Source of the DNA: Tetrahymena elliotti 4EA
Taxonomy: Eukaryota > Ciliophora > Oligohymenophorea > Hymenostomatida > Tetrahymenidae
Length of the DNA: 64,000 nucleotides
Direction of reading: 5' to 3'
Assembly: GCA_000231825.2 (NCBI GenBank)
Contig: JH720314.1
Location: 868,001-932,000 of the forward strand
Under the pieces are notes generated by a model. The model was not told where the DNA came from. It ran no database searches and saw nothing but the letters and a program-made list of their open reading frames with translations. The position numbers and the translations under genes are program-made. The first letter of the stretch is position 1; every line of letters starts with the position of its first letter. This document shows, one piece after another, positions 11,572 through 26,000 of the stretch.

Positions 11572-14500
11572 ATGTAGAGGAAAAGAAGAAGCATTAAGGT
11601 TTATACAATTTAATCATTAACAGGTCTAGGTAATTGAATAGCATTATGTAGTATCATCAACGCGATTACAACTCATTTCAAATAATTGTAAATAGATAAT
11701 AAAGAGAAATCATTTCGAAATCCACTCTTTTAGCCCAAGAATAAGAGTACTTGCGAATTCAGCATTCAAAATACTCTTAATGTTTCCAAAAATTAGAAAG
11801 CATATGATATAATAGAATAGCTCCAGCATGAATTGATTTAAAATTACCAAGAAGACATTGTAAATTTATCTTTTTTTAATATTCAAAATACCAAAAAAAT
11901 ATATTATTGATACGAACCTAATTAAGATTGAAATATTTTATATAAAAATAGACGAAATAAGTTGGGACTTGGATTAATAATTACAAAAAATAGAAAAATA
12001 AATAGTTCAGCATATCATTTAATCCCCATACCTTATAGTTAATTGTAAAGTCTTTAGTTTATTATTTTTTTGTGCTACTTAGTATTTATGGATATATTAT
12101 AACTTGCTAATAATAAATAGGACACTCCTCAGGATGAATAGAGAATTCCTAGAGTTATAGAATCAATAAAAAAGCTTATTTTATTAGCAGAATCTCTAAA
12201 TTGTTCACAAGATGAAATGGTATTTAAAATTAAGCCAAAATTAGATAGATTTACTATTTATTTACATATAAAAAACACTAGGAATAAAAAGTTTTGGATA
12301 TAATTGAAAAGTAATTTTTGTAGATTTATACAAAAATCGAAAATGCATTTGATGAAGAATCAACAATAGACTTTTCATCTTAAAATACTTATATTCATCT
12401 AAAAGGAAGAAGAGCATTCCACCTTTTGTAGGAATTTTGCAATACCTTTTCTGAAAATGAGCCTATTTACAAAATCTTAGCTTTATCAAAAAGCGAAAGC
12501 TTTTAAACTCTTTAAAAATTGAATAAATATACAAAGGTTTTTATTCTAAAAGAGGAAGAAAATATTAACATACATAAAATCTTGCAAGAATTGAATATGG
12601 AAAAAATTAACATTTTCTTAACTTTGATAGAAAGAATTACTAGTAGCTTAGAAACTATTACTAAAAATTTCAAGAATTAGTCATCAGCTTTAGAAAGTGT
12701 TTTGAAAAACATTCATAGCAGTTAAATGATATAGCCTTTCTATGATGCTAAGATAGATTATAATGCTGCACCCGAAGAAGCTACTACATCTATTAGCATG
12801 TCTAAGAATACATTTTTATTTTCAGACCGTAATGGAAAAAAAATCCCAATAGTTTAGGGAAATGTTAATCATTAAGAAGAAAATAAAGAAGGGTAATCAA
12901 TGGTTATAGAAGAAAGTGATGAAGACTGCGATGATGAAGAAGATTATGAACAATTTGGTTAAGATAAAAAACAAGATAAAAACTTGAACAGACAGAGTTT
13001 GCAAACTAAAACTTCAATTTAATAAAATAGTAAAAGTGATAAATATGGCTTGGAATCTAACCCTGATCATTTCTCTTTCTAAATTGAATATCTTAAGCCA
13101 GGTAAATTATTATAAGATAAAATAAGTTGAATAATTATTAAAAACTTTTAAATCAACTCATTTATTTAACAACATATCCTAACTTAGAACAAAAAGAAGT
13201 ATTATATCAAGAATTTATGGCTTTAATTAAGCTTATTACCAAAGATTTTATTGTATTTTTACTGGTTTCAATTTTTAAAAAAAATACCGCATATATTTTT
13301 ACTGTGTATTAAAACTCCTTTTTTGTACTAATCTAAAGGTAATATTCCATGGGATCTTTAGACAATAAGATCAGAAGGTAAAATTGGAAGTGGAGGTTAG
13401 GGCACAGTGTTTAGAGCATTTGATCCTAAAAAGGAGAGATAAATTGCTCTTAAATTCACTAATCTTCCCTTTAATTGGGAGAAACTTAAAGATAGATACT
13501 TAGAGGAAATTAGGATTCAATCTTACATGACATCTAAAAAGATGTCCCATATTCTAGAAGTAGACAACAAAATCTATATCTATCAAGATAAATATGGCTA
13601 ATAATAAAAATATTTGATTAGTTTGATGGAACTTGGTGTTGGTTCTTTAGAAGATTTTATTAAAATTAGTGCATAAGAGAATTAAAATTTATAAGATAGA
13701 CATATTTTTCATATATTTTTTGATATTTTGTAAGGACTCTAATAAATGCATACACTAGGCTATGCACATAAAGATATTAAACCACAGAATATTATTTATT
13801 CTATTAAAGATAAATGTTGGAAAATTGCTGATTTTGGGTGCATCTAAGCAATTTAAAATAATAATATAGAAAAGAATGAATCTCAACCTAACATATTAAA
13901 AAAAACTACCAGTTAAAACAACTCTAATCCAGGTTCTCCTAGAAATAATGCACAGTGTAATTCAACTTATAGTTCTCGGTTTGCTTAAGAATGCTATGTG
14001 ACAGGAACTCCTTCTTACATGAGTCCAGAGCTTTATTCTCTTTACTAACAAAGATAGGAAGTAGGTTTAGTTAATCTAATTGCTAATGATTTCTACAGCT
14101 TGGGTATCACTATTTTAAAGTTAAGAGAATTAGAAAAAATTGAAAGGACAAAACTCAATGAAAAAATTATGATAAATAGACTTAGTAGTGATAAACTTAG
14201 TAATTTGATAACCATGCTACTCAATGAAGATCAATTATTTCGTAGCTCACTTTCTCTTAGTTCATTTACAGAGTTGTTTTAAAATGAATATCAAGATTAT
14301 CTTAAAACTCAAAAAGACGAAGAATTCAATTATTTAGAAACAGTTTTTAAATATGATGAGAATGATTAAGATAATCTTAATCTTGCTTAAAAATTAGAGT
14401 GTGCAAAAACATATTAAAATATTAACTTAAGAGAAAAGTGTTTGAGATACTTTGATGAAATAGTTAATGATCCTGAGTTTGATAAACTAGATATTTTTGA

Positions 14501-17500
14501 AAAGAGAAATATTTTAGTTGAGCAAGTATAAGCTCTTTCTTATTTTGGTGATTATGAAAGAGCTTATGAATAAGGTATGAAATGCTTAACAATAAGTTCA
14601 GAGTAACTGAAAGGATTTCATGGCAATGAACTAGTCATATCAGATCTTAAAAATATTGGATAAATATTATTTAACTAAGGTTAATATGATCATGCCTTAC
14701 AAAAGTACCTTTTAGTTCTAGATATCATAGCTGAAGAATAAGAAAAGAGGTAGAAATTTGATCAAGAATTTAGAAATTCATAGGTTCTGTATTTAAAAAA
14801 GCAATCAGAAGCCTTAAATTAGTTTAAGAGATCTTCCTCATAAAAAAGAGCAACTTAGTAAGGTAATATTGAGAGAAAAAGTAATTTCCATAGAAGCAAA
14901 TTAATCTAAGAGGAAGATCAACCTGAGATTTTAAAGAATCTCTAACTTTGTGAGTCAGACAACGAAGACCACTAAAATAATCAATAGAATAGTAGAGATA
15001 AAATTATTGAACATTTTAATGATAGCAGCATTCATAAAATAGAAAATTAAAATACTGCCCAAACAGAATAAGAATAAAATCATAACAATTAAGAAAATTA
15101 AAATCTATGTTCAATTAATATAGATTTAAATGAAATAAAAGTTCCTCAAAATAAGAATTAAATTAATATTATTTCAAGTAATTCTTTAGCCGAGATTCAG
15201 AATGACTCATTGTTAACAAATAGCAATGGAAAGAATTCACAGAGTGAAATATAAAAAAGCTGCTAATTCGATAGTAGTGTTGACTAAAATAGATAAGCCT
15301 CTTTCTCTGAGTTTAATTCTAAAAATAAATTGCATGGCGATAACATATTCAGTAGTAATAGCTAAAATAGCAAGCATAATTCTGATTAAAATATAGATAA
15401 AGATGATGAGAAGAATCGCTCAAACTTATCTGCTTAGAAAGAAATATAAGGCATAGCGCTAGAGACTATTTAAGAAAACTCATATAATAATTAAAATAAA
15501 ATTCTTTCAAAACCTGAAACTCCATCACAGTTAACATCAGGATAAACATTAGATTTTACAAACTTCACTTCTTCCGCTACAAATAATTTTAGATTTGAAA
15601 GCTAATTACTTTCTAAAAATATTATAAAATAAGCTATGGAATATGAAAATTCTCTTGGAAAATTCAACTAAGAATATGTCTCCTAAGAAATATAAAATGA
15701 TTTAGCTCAAATCTAAACCCTTATAGGATAAGCTTTAAATAAATTAGGTCACTATGATAAAGCTCTTAAATACTATGAAGAGGCTTTGAAAACTACTGAA
15801 AAAAATCTTGGAAAAAATGATATACAAGTTGCTATCATTTTAGATTCTATGGGTGAATCTTTGGTAAACAATGGACGTTATAAGGAATCTTTTAGGATAT
15901 TTAAAAGATCTTATAAAATTAAAAGAAACGAGTATGGTAGAAACAGTATTCATTTAGCTGAAACGATAGCTTAAATGGGTAGAGTACTTGAAAAGCTGAC
16001 TCTTTATGAAAAATCTGCTTAACACTATTCAAAATCACTTCAAATATTTGAATAACATTATGGATAAAATCACATCAAAGTAATCATACATTTTTTGTTT
16101 TATTGTTTTAACTCTATTTTATTATTAAAAGACTGCTGAAATATTAAATCACTTAGGCAATGTGAAGAGAGCTGAAGGTAACTATAAGCAGGCTTATTAG
16201 CTTTATTTAGAAGTGTTAACAATCATGAAAAATCATTATCCATCTGACCATATAGAAATTGGAAAAATTTACCATGATATTGGAAATGTTTTAAGAAATT
16301 AAGAAAATCATGAACTAAGTTTGGAATATTTCTTAAAAGCAGAGGAGATAAAGATAAAATACTATGGTAACAACCATGTAGAAGTTTCTAACACTCGATA
16401 ATACATTGGTATTATTTATAGAAAAATGGAAAAGTTAGATCTAGCTTAGCACTATTTCGAGTTAGCACTAGCTCCTATGGAAAATCATTTTGGTAAGGAA
16501 CATATAGAAGTAGTTAAGCTTGTTTAAGAAATTGCAGTTCTTATGCAACTTTAAGGACACCTTTAACTTGCTAAAGAAAAACTAGAATTTGTTTTGAATA
16601 ATCGTGTAAAAGAATTTGGCAATTTTCATATAAAATCAGCTAATACTATGTAAAATGTTGCCACAATAGAAATGGAACTTGGAAATTATTTAAAATCCCT
16701 TGAATATACACAAATTGTTCTAACTGTCAGAAAGTAGACATTTGGTGAAAACCACTTAAAGGTAGCTAATTCAATTACAAGTATAGCCTAGCTTTATGAC
16801 TTAATTGGTGATTATCAAAATGCTCAAACTTCTCTTGAAAATGCAATTTAAATATATAATCTAGATCTTACAACTAATAAAGGAAAAATACTATAAGCAA
16901 ACATAATTAAAGCAACCATTATGTATAATACTCTCTAACTTGAAGAAGCTCAAAATTTATTAGAAAAAGAGCTTATTCCTAGCATAAAACCTAGTTCAGT
17001 CAATTATTAATAAGCTTATACATTACTTGGATACATTTACTAGCTTTAATATCTCATTATTGAAGATGGAGACAGTGATACTTAATGGCTTCTAAGGCAT
17101 TTCTAAGATTAAATTTAGGATGAAAGTCCAAGAGACTACCTAACAATATTTAATAATCTTAGTTTAATAATTTAAAATATTTTGACTGAGTCTGAAAAAA
17201 CATATGGAAAAGACCATATATCATATGCATATGTTCTTGAATAAAATGGTTTGTTCAACTTAAACAAAGAATAGGTTGAGGCATCTATATAAATTAAGCT
17301 AAAAAGATATGATCCTAATCATAAAGAAATATTGAATTCCAAACAGTTAATCTGCCACATAGAATATCTTAAATAAAAGAAAGAAAACAACTCTTTCGAG
17401 TAAGATCCTGAAACTTATTAAAAGTTAGTAGAAAATCTTAAGGAAATTTTAGAAAAAAAATAATTATTTTACTAAAATAATCCTAATCACTATTAGCTTT

Positions 17501-17652
17501 TTAATACACTCTTGCTTTTATATAAAATCACTAAAGACAATCAATACAAAGAAAGAATACTGTCTATAATAAATTAAAACTAATCCAATCAACAACAACA
17601 ACAATAACAATAAAAACAAACTGATAATTCCTAATAATCTATAGCTATATGA
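11572..17652 (+). CDS. Serine/threonine protein kinase with C-terminal TPR array
   Basis: Predicted protein of about 1,800 residues. The N-terminal ~400 residues are helical and acidic with no recognised domain. The kinase domain (about 13340-14300) shows the glycine loop GSGGQGTVF, ALKF lysine, the C-helix ERYLEEIR-like segment, catalytic loop HKDIKPQN, DFGC, and the activation-segment end SYMSPEL. HKD replaces the usual HRD. A Q/N/S-rich linker follows (14780-15600), then at least ten TPR-like repeats (15700-17000), several of kinesin-light-chain style with Y-G-N-H-spacers. Introns I place: 11630-11695, about 11860-11926, about 12037-12120, about 12220-12323, 13102-13339 and 16079-16130, all phase-consistent. 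Stop TGA 17650-17652. The partner bound by the TPRs cannot be read from sequence. Kinase identity is secure; exons 3-5 are approximate. Confidence 0.85.
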
Positions 17653-18818
17653 TATACATAAACACTTATTTAATTTTTAATATAATTTCCTAAATGTATC
17701 ATTACTCACTGAACTATAATTATTTAATATTTTTATTATTGTATAAATAAACAAACTTTAATTCACTTTATTGCTTACTGCTTTTAACTTATCAAAGAAT
17801 TAATCTCAATATTTTAAATCTATTTAAATTTTTTTTCACAAATATGATATCTCTATTAAAAATATCTTTTTGGAGGGCATCATATTTTTGTAAAGTAATT
17901 ATAATAATTTAAAATTAGAATCTAAACTTAATTTTAATTTGCAAAACAAACAAAATGTTTTCAAATGTTTACTCCCCAACAAGAAAATTCATGAATTCAT
18001 TAATTTTTTTAGTTTTTTCAAAAGTTGAAAACATTTTTTTCATTATTTCATTGATATTTATTATTTTTTCTTTCTAATACATCTCATAGATTCTTTTTCA
18101 TAGCTTTAGTTTCTTTTTTGTACAGTTTCCATAATTTTTATTAATGAACAAAAATTTTTTTTTAAATATTATGGAAGCTGGATTTTTAAAAAATTAAAAG
18201 GATTTAATTATTCATATGTACTCATTTAATTTTTATACTTCACATCATAAGAATAATGATAACAAATACTTTACCTCTAAAATGTTATCAATATTTTTAA
18301 AAAATAGAAAATTGGGGTTTGATTACTTTACTTGTATTGCATTTATTTTAAATAGCATCTATTTGCATACCTTTATATAAACATATATTTTTAAAAACTC
18401 ATTTTAATTTTATTGATAATAAATTAATTAAAGATTTTGAATTTTCTGAGATGAAAAATATTTAAATCTAAAAAATTTATCAACTAAATAAATATGAGAA
18501 GTAAAGTTAAGATTAAAAGATAATTTGAATAAAGCATTAATAAATTAAATTTTTAAGTTACCGCAACTAATTTTTATTGAACTATATTTACAAATAAATA
18601 AAATGATATTAGCTTATGAATAAGTACATGTGATAATAACTATTCAAAATTTAATCATTGGCTCATTTTATTGCTATTTACATTAGAATAATTTGATATG
18701 ATTAAAATAACTAAACCTTTAAACTTTTTTTATCAATTTATTAAAAATGAAATCATTTAAAGGCTTATAATATTCACATAAATTTTATTTTTGAATAAAC
18801 TTCATTTATCAAATCAAA
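17653..18818. other. AT-rich convergent intergenic region
   Basis: Lies between the stops of two convergent genes, so it should hold both 3' UTRs. Only A/T runs are visible; no coding signal or structured RNA. Confidence 0.5.
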
Positions 18819-19793
18819 TCAAAAAGACTGTTTCTCAATTAACTCACTTCTACGGTCAAAGAAGAATTCTTTGTTTGGGTTATCTTCTACAGTGTTGATG
18901 TAGCTTCTATTCTTCCAATAGAATACAAAGAATATAGACCAAGGGCCAAGGAAGTAGCATATGGTTTTACAAAAAACAAAAATAATGAGAGTGAAAAAGT
19001 TTGATGCAAAGTAGTATTCGTTGCAGTCAATTAGTTTTTCAGCATGAGTATGTGAAATGTAGTCCCAAACAAACAAAATGAAAGAGGGCATCAATACACC
19101 TATCAAAAGACCAGGAAGTTAAACCTTTCTATTTTCACAATCATCTTTAGAGTAATTTTGAATACCTTCTTCAGTATATCCTACTTCAGGCTTCGATTAA
19201 TTTTAGATGAATTAAATAATATTAACAGTTGCATAGGCCTAAATACAGCTTAGGATGAAATTAGATCCAGAAATTAGCATCCAATCCATACGCATACAAT
19301 TATATGGAGCTTCAGGAGTATTTTTATGAAGAAAACCACAGAAAAACCATAATCCAAAAAGATAGCCAAAGGTAATCTTAATCATTTTATCAATATTGGC
19401 TTTCATAGAATCTGATAACTCTTGAATTAAGAAAACTATTTAGCAAATTAAAATAGAATTACCAAAGATTAAAGTTCTTATACTAAAATGCCATATTTAA
19501 CTATTATAAAATCCAAAAAAGACAGCTGCCATGACAACCTAAAAAAACGCAATATACATTGTTACTTTATCCCAGAAATCTAAAATTTATTTTCTATCTT
19601 TCATTATATTTCTTAAAGCCATAAATCCATAAGCTACTGAAACACAAGCAACTGCAAGTAAAATCAGATTCTCCATACATCCAAATAAATTATCTATTGT
19701 GCATTATGCTAAAGTACTAACTAGAACATAACTATTTTCAGTTTGATTAGGATCTGGTTGAGGTGGTGTTGTTGTTGATGATGAAGATGACAT
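18819..19793 (-). CDS. Seven-transmembrane protein, family not recognised
   Basis: Intronless, 324 residues, start ATG at 19793 and TGA at 18819-18821. A short S/T/P/Q-rich N-terminus (MSSSSSTTTPPQPD) is followed by seven hydrophobic stretches: LILLAVACVSVAYGFMAL, MYIAFFQVVMAAVFGFY, IRTLIFGNSILICQIVFLI, ITFGYLFGLWFFCGFL, MLISGSNFILSCIQAYAT, LLIGVLMPSFILFVWDYI, and a double-length segment FFTLIIFVFCKTICYFLG plus the WSIFFVFY region. The N-terminal tail has N-Q-T, a possible glycosylation site. The C-terminal tail is short and charged. Layout is like GPCR-related or plant THH1/TOM1-type 7TM proteins, but I see no diagnostic motif, so no function is assigned. Confidence 0.85.
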
Positions 19794-21142
19794 TGATATT
19801 ATCTAATCTAATTACTAATTTTTGATAAATCTTTCAGGATATTTTAAATACAATCTTCAAAAATAATAGACTATCTTGAGGTATAATGCTACTATATTTT
19901 AAACTATAAAGCTTCTAAAAGTTTGCTTGATACTAATTCTAATATTATGCTTTGTTTTAAAGTTTTCTTGAATAATTTAGAATTATATGATAAAATTTAT
20001 TATTATTATTATTTCTTTTCTATCAATACAAATTATTTAAATACTAAAATCTGAGAAAATGAAAATTCATTCACAGTCAAAAAAATAAATGTATTAATAT
20101 GCTATTAAATAAATTATTAAATTGAATCTTAGTTTGATTATAGCTAAAAAAATTAGTAATAAATGACTAAATCTTAATTAAACAAATTTTGATTTCTAAT
20201 AGTTAGTATCTTTGTTAAATTTAAGAATTGAAAGAAATAAAATTTCAAATTTTTCTATTTTAAAATATCTAAAATATTTGTTAAAAATTAACTAGGATAG
20301 ATAAAAAAACTCTTGAATGAGAAAAATTAAAATAGAAAAATATCTTATTAATAAAGATAGATTAATTTTAAATTATTTCACAAATCTTTTTTGTAGATCT
20401 AATTTCATTTTTCTTTTTTATTAAATAAATAAAATTTTTTATTCTATATTTGAGTCTACCAGCTGATTCATTCAAGATTTTTCCAAATAGAAAACTCATA
20501 AAATATTTTGCGTACTTAAGTAAATCTAAGATTTCAAAGATAATTTTGAAAGACAATTAAAATGAATTTAATTTGCATCTATTTTTAATTAGAATTTACT
20601 TTTTTGAATTTTTAAAGAATTGAAAAAAAATAAAAATTTGTTTGAAAAAATAAATCAGCTTATTTTTTCAAGTGTCTAAATTTATCAAATAAAATTTATA
20701 AGGAAGAAGCGTTTTAAAATTTTAATTGTAAAACATATTAAATAGTCAAAATCATATAAAATTAAAAATATTTATAAAAAAATAATCACATCTGTTTTAT
20801 TTTTAAATTATTTAAAGAGTTCACAAAACAAAACAAAGTAAATTCTTTATTTAAAAAATGATGAGTTTTTAAAAGCAAACAAATTTTATTAAAGATTATG
20901 ATATTTATTTATTCTTTGAGGTAAAAATGATTTAGGTAGAATTAAAATTCCTCTTTTAGGATAATCTATAAAAAAAATATTATCAATAAAAGTAAAATAA
21001 GAACGTGAAGCTTATGAATTATATACATATAAAGACATACACATACTTTTTTAGAATTTAACATAAATTTATTAGTTTAATAAATGATTTACCACAATAT
21101 ATTCATTTGCTTGTTGATTGTATCTTGTGCAAATTAGATATT
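19794..21142. other. AT-rich intergenic region
   Basis: About 1.35 kb upstream of the 7TM gene and downstream of the nucleoporin gene, both on the minus strand. Very A/T-rich; short frames such as 20368-20556 (minus) lack any motif. Nothing supported. Confidence 0.5.
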
Positions 21143-22300
21143 TCAATATATTTAGAATTTTTTTTCATTTAATTGCTTAATTTATTATTCTTCCTCATGC
21201 TTTCTTATTTGCTTTTCTAAGTTATCTGAGATGTTAGAAAGTAACTTAAAGTAACGATTTTCTTCGTTGAGAGATTATTTTGTTGATTCATTAAGATCAG
21301 ATGCAAATCCAAACTCTCTTTAGTCTTGTATATGAACGATCTTCATACGGAAACCTTCATAATGCTTATGGAATTCGTATACAAGGGCAGTGACATTATT
21401 GAAATACTTGAATAATTATTCAACAATAACAAAAATGTATGCTAATTCTTCTTCGTCATTTCTTTTTTAAATTTCTACTTAAAGCATTTGCTCTACTTCA
21501 TTTATTTGACGTTAAAGCTTCTCAAGCTTAAGTTAGAATTTTTCTTAAGCTTTGATAATAAAAGGTTGAGGTAAAATAAGACGAGGGAACTAGTGATTTT
21601 CTAAGTAATTAGTAAAAGTATAGAAGAAATTAGTGATGTATTATTTTTGATCTTATTATTCAGTAATCAACTCATTTACAGTTTCTTAAATATCCTTAAC
21701 TTACTATGCAGTTTATTTTAAGGAAAGACTAGATTGCTAAATTACCTTTCTTGTTTCTTGTATTTAATTGAATAATTCTTTTTATGTTTCCACAAGCTTG
21801 CCTACTTCTTTTTCAGAATTTAAAATTTCAGTATTAATATTCTTGAGTTCTTCTAAGAATTCTTTAGGTAAATTGTTTATAGGTTTATGAGCATATTGAT
21901 TATTGTTATCGCTAACATTACTATCTCTTTCTATTGAAATTTATTCTTTCTTCACATTTGATAGCTATTAATATAACTATTTTACTTCCTTCCAACCTTA
22001 TGATTAAACAGTATATTAGTTTTGCAGTTAATTGTTAGCTTACATTTAATTTTAAACTATTGGCTTTTAACCAAAAATACCACCTTGAACAGCATTTTAT
22101 TAAGTTTAATTGTTGTTAAAAATTCCTCCTTATTAATTATTTTATGTAGTTCCTCCAAAAAGAGATTATTGTTACATACCACCAGTTTGAGTTGTATTAG
22201 TAAATAAACCTCCTGTTTATTATCCATTATTTGTTTGAAAAAGAGTGTTAGGCTTCTATCCTCCAAATAAACCACCTTAATTGTTTCCTAAAATAGACAT
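21143..22300 (-). CDS. NUP58: FG-repeat nucleoporin of the Nup58/Nup45 type
   Basis: Intronless, 385 residues (ATG 22300, TGA 21143-21145). The first ~110 residues carry FG-type repeats: GGLFGG, GGLFTN, QSLFGG, GGIFNN, GGIFGQKP, which bind transport receptors in the pore channel. The rest is a coiled coil: QLSNVKKEQISIERD, LKNINTEILNSEKEVGKLVE, then RLILPQPFIIKAQEKFQLKL and RQINEVEQMLQVE, followed by AYIFVIVEQLFKYFNNV. The spacing of the F-P-x-x-x-L-P-x-x-F-I helix, the IxExE helix and the next helix matches the Nup58 alpha-helical core that pairs with Nup62 and Nup54. It is shorter than animal Nup58. Nup62 or Nup54 are the alternatives; channel-nucleoporin status is firm, the exact paralogue less so. 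Most Q residues here are encoded by TAA/TAG. Confidence 0.78.
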
Positions 22301-23090
22301 TTCTTATACTATTTATTTTTTTTTTTTACCCTTTGCTTAGTAACTATTAATAATTAATGGAAAATTAATATTCTGATTGATTTTATAATTTTTATATTTA
22401 GCATATATATCTATCTGTCTTATGATATATATGTATCCTTAGTACTTTGTCTTATTAATTTCAAATTATTATTTCCTTTCGATTTATTACTTGCTAATCA
22501 AAGATAGCGCCTATTTTGAATTTTGAGTGTCTATTATTATAAATAGATTTACTGCCAATATTTATTCAAATAAATTTTTTTTTTTTCAATTTTTTTTATT
22601 TAATTCAAAATTATTTTATTGAAAATTAAAATGTTTTCTTTTCATAAACTTGTAATTTCCTTAATTAAAACTTAATTCGTTGGACAAAAATTTCATAATC
22701 TTTGATAACAAAAAAATAATAATGAAAAACATCTAAAATTAACTTAAAATGTTAATTCTTTAACATATTTTAATCGCAATTAACTTAAATGCATTTAATT
22801 TAAAATTTTAAAAACAAATATTTAGAGATATATGAATTATAGATTTAATATTTTTGAGGATTTATGATAAGTTTAATCTTAAATTAGTCAATTTTTTTTA
22901 AGATTTTTAAATTAAATTATTAATGATTTACAGATTATTTTTTAAATTATTTTATATAATATCTAAAAATTAAAAAAATATATTTAATTTTCTTAATTTT
23001 ACCAGTTATTTTGAATTATCTAACAAAATAATTTTATCAAAGTTTTAATTAATAAAAACTATTTCCTGTTAGAATTTTGTTTTAGTTTTT
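22301..23090. other. AT-rich intergenic region
   Basis: Upstream of the nucleoporin gene and downstream of MSH6. Poly-T tract near 22316-22327 and scattered A/T runs. No gene or RNA seen. Confidence 0.5.
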
Positions 23091-26000
23091 TCAAAGGAGT
23101 TATACTTTGTTAAATTATTCAATTATATATTCCAAATTTTCATCTCTATCATACTCTTATATTGCTTTCATCAATATTCCAAAACGTTTATTAGTATTGT
23201 AAGCATGCTAAATATTTAGATTTTCTTCAAACTCTTTTGCTTTTTATTTTGCAATTTCAATTAAATTATCACTTATTCCAACAACCTTGACAATTAAATT
23301 TTAAAAATAAGTTTTTGTTACTTTTATTTTTTAAAAAGAAAATTACCTTAGCAACATTAATACCAAAACTGGAAGAACATTCTCCTGCTTTTAATCTATA
23401 TAAAAATATAACTTTGCTTCTCTTCTCATCTACATGACAAGCCATATGATAAAATGCTATTTAAGGATAATGTCTAAATTCATCAAGTAAAACATGATAA
23501 TGAGTTGCAAATAAGCAACGACTTTGTAAATTTTCTACTAAATATCTGACTATAGAGTAAGCAATAGCAACACCATCAAATGTAGAGGTACCTCTTCCTA
23601 ATTCATCCATAATGATTAAAGAATGCTTGGATCCTTATTTAACAGCATTTGAGGTTTCTTCCATTTCTATAAAGAAAGTACTTTTTCCATCCATTAATTT
23701 ATCACTGGCACCTATACGAGTAAATATACGATCAACTAAAGTCATTCTCAAAGATTTAGCAGGAACATAACATCCGATTTAGGCTAAAATAGCCATTATA
23801 CAAGCCATTCTCAAAGTTGTAGATTTACCACCCATATTAGGACCTGTTAAGAGAATCAAATTTTTATTATCTTCAAATTATCCAGTTTACTTTAAATCAC
23901 CAAGATAGATGTCATTAGGAATAAAATTAACACCCATGGAAGCAAGACAAGGATGTCTACCAGATACTAACTCAAAGAATGGAACATGTTTTTCAGAAGC
24001 AGGATACAATTCGGGTCTGCACATAACACCATCAGCAAGTAAGAAGCTAATTCTACTTAAGCTGATCAAGCAATCTAATTCAGCAAGAATATTAATTAAG
24101 GTATCCCATGTTTTATAACTCTCATAGAATTCTTTAAAAATAAATCTGCAAAATTCTTTTAACTCTTTCTTTTGAACATCTTCAGCTTCATCAAGCTCAG
24201 CTAATTTAATTATAAAGTAATGTTAAATAAAAGTTTAGAAAAATTAAATTTACCTATCAGCTCACGTAATTCTTTAGTCTAGAATCTTTGATATTTGCCT
24301 GCTTTGCTTGTGAAATCAAAATCTTTAGGTTTTTTATTTCCCTTGACTAAATCTTCATTTATTTCTAACTCATATCTCAAGCCATACTTGATTGTTTTGT
24401 CTTTCATTTATTATTAGATTTAAACTAAGTAATTTTAAAGCTTTTTTTCAACATTCTAAACAGCATCTGTTGCTAAATCGTATGAATTGACTAGCCCTTT
24501 TTTAGGAAGAGGCTTTTCTTAGCCTTTAGGACCTTACCATACTATGTAATTTTAGAATTCTTAAATATATTTTGATGCAGGAGGGAGCAAGCCAGACATA
24601 TTAGATGATTTATTCTGCTTTTTCTCTATTTCCATCTTTTAAGACTTTGATGCATGCTGATTTATATTTTCTTCTACCTCATCTTCTTCATCTGAGTATC
24701 CATGGTATATCATAGCAGGTAATTCATATTCTTCTTCATCTTCATGATCAACAGTATTTGGGGTTACCAATTTTTTAAGTCTTTTACTCTTAAATTAATC
24801 AGCATAAGGAGTAAGATAAGTTTTAATTAATTGTTCTGATTCTGCCAATTTTGTAGTTAAATCCTTGAATTCTTTTAAACGAGAATATGAGAAGTCTTCA
24901 AAATAAACTACATTTTAATTTTGCTATCTTATTGAGTACTTATAAATTCTACCACACATCTTTTCAAGATCAGGAAGTTTTTCAATACCTCTGAGGAAAG
25001 AATCTCTTTCTGAATTAAACTTTTAAAGATCTTCAATAGCATCATATCTGTCATTAATTTTGTTAATATCCATTAAAGGAGCACAAACCCAGTTCTTCAA
25101 CATTCTGTATCCAAAAGGTGTTTTTGTCTTATTAATATAACCAAGTAGAGATCCATCATCTTGATGTAACTTTTAATTCTCCTTTTAGTTATTAACAGGT
25201 CCACTAGATGAATCCAATACTTCTAAATGCTATAATGATTAACTATCTAAAATCATGCAGCTTCTAACACCTTTCTCAATATCATAAATTTGATATCTTG
25301 CAACAGAGATAACTTGATCTAAAATCAAAATAGATTTTAAATAATTAAAAAGGCCTGCCATTGATTCAAATATTAAATCTCTCTTTACTTCCTCAGCATT
25401 ATACAAATTGTTTAATAATTTAGGCCACTATTAAATACAATTAAAAATGTATTTAAAATTTATAAAAATCATATTAATTTATTTACCTTGCCTTCTTGAA
25501 CATCACCATGTAATTTATCAAGGTGGTTGTAAGCCATTCCCTTGTTCCAGTTATCATTTTTATTTTAAAGAGGAGAAAGCTATGGTGCTAAATAACCTGA
25601 TTGTATGATTTTTTTAATATCATATGTCATATTATCAGGATCAAATACAATTTCTTATGGCTTAACTTAACAAAGCAATGTCTTGAATTGTGTAAAATGT
25701 ATATCATCATTTAAATATGCTACAGTTATAATGTTTGTAGAGCTTTCAACAATAATAACACCAAACTTTGTTTAAAAATTTCTTAAAGCCATTAAGTATC
25801 TAGGTTAATAGTCAGATTCATTATTTTAGTCATAAGTACCCTTTGTCATGACCTATACTAATTCTCTAGAAACGCACTTTGGGCCATTTTTTTACTTTTA
25901 TAAACGCTATTTCATTTGTTCTGGAGTTTCTGTTTATTCAGCTACAGCTACTTTATATCCTAAACTAATAAGCCTAGAAGCCATTTTATCTAAAGCTTTT

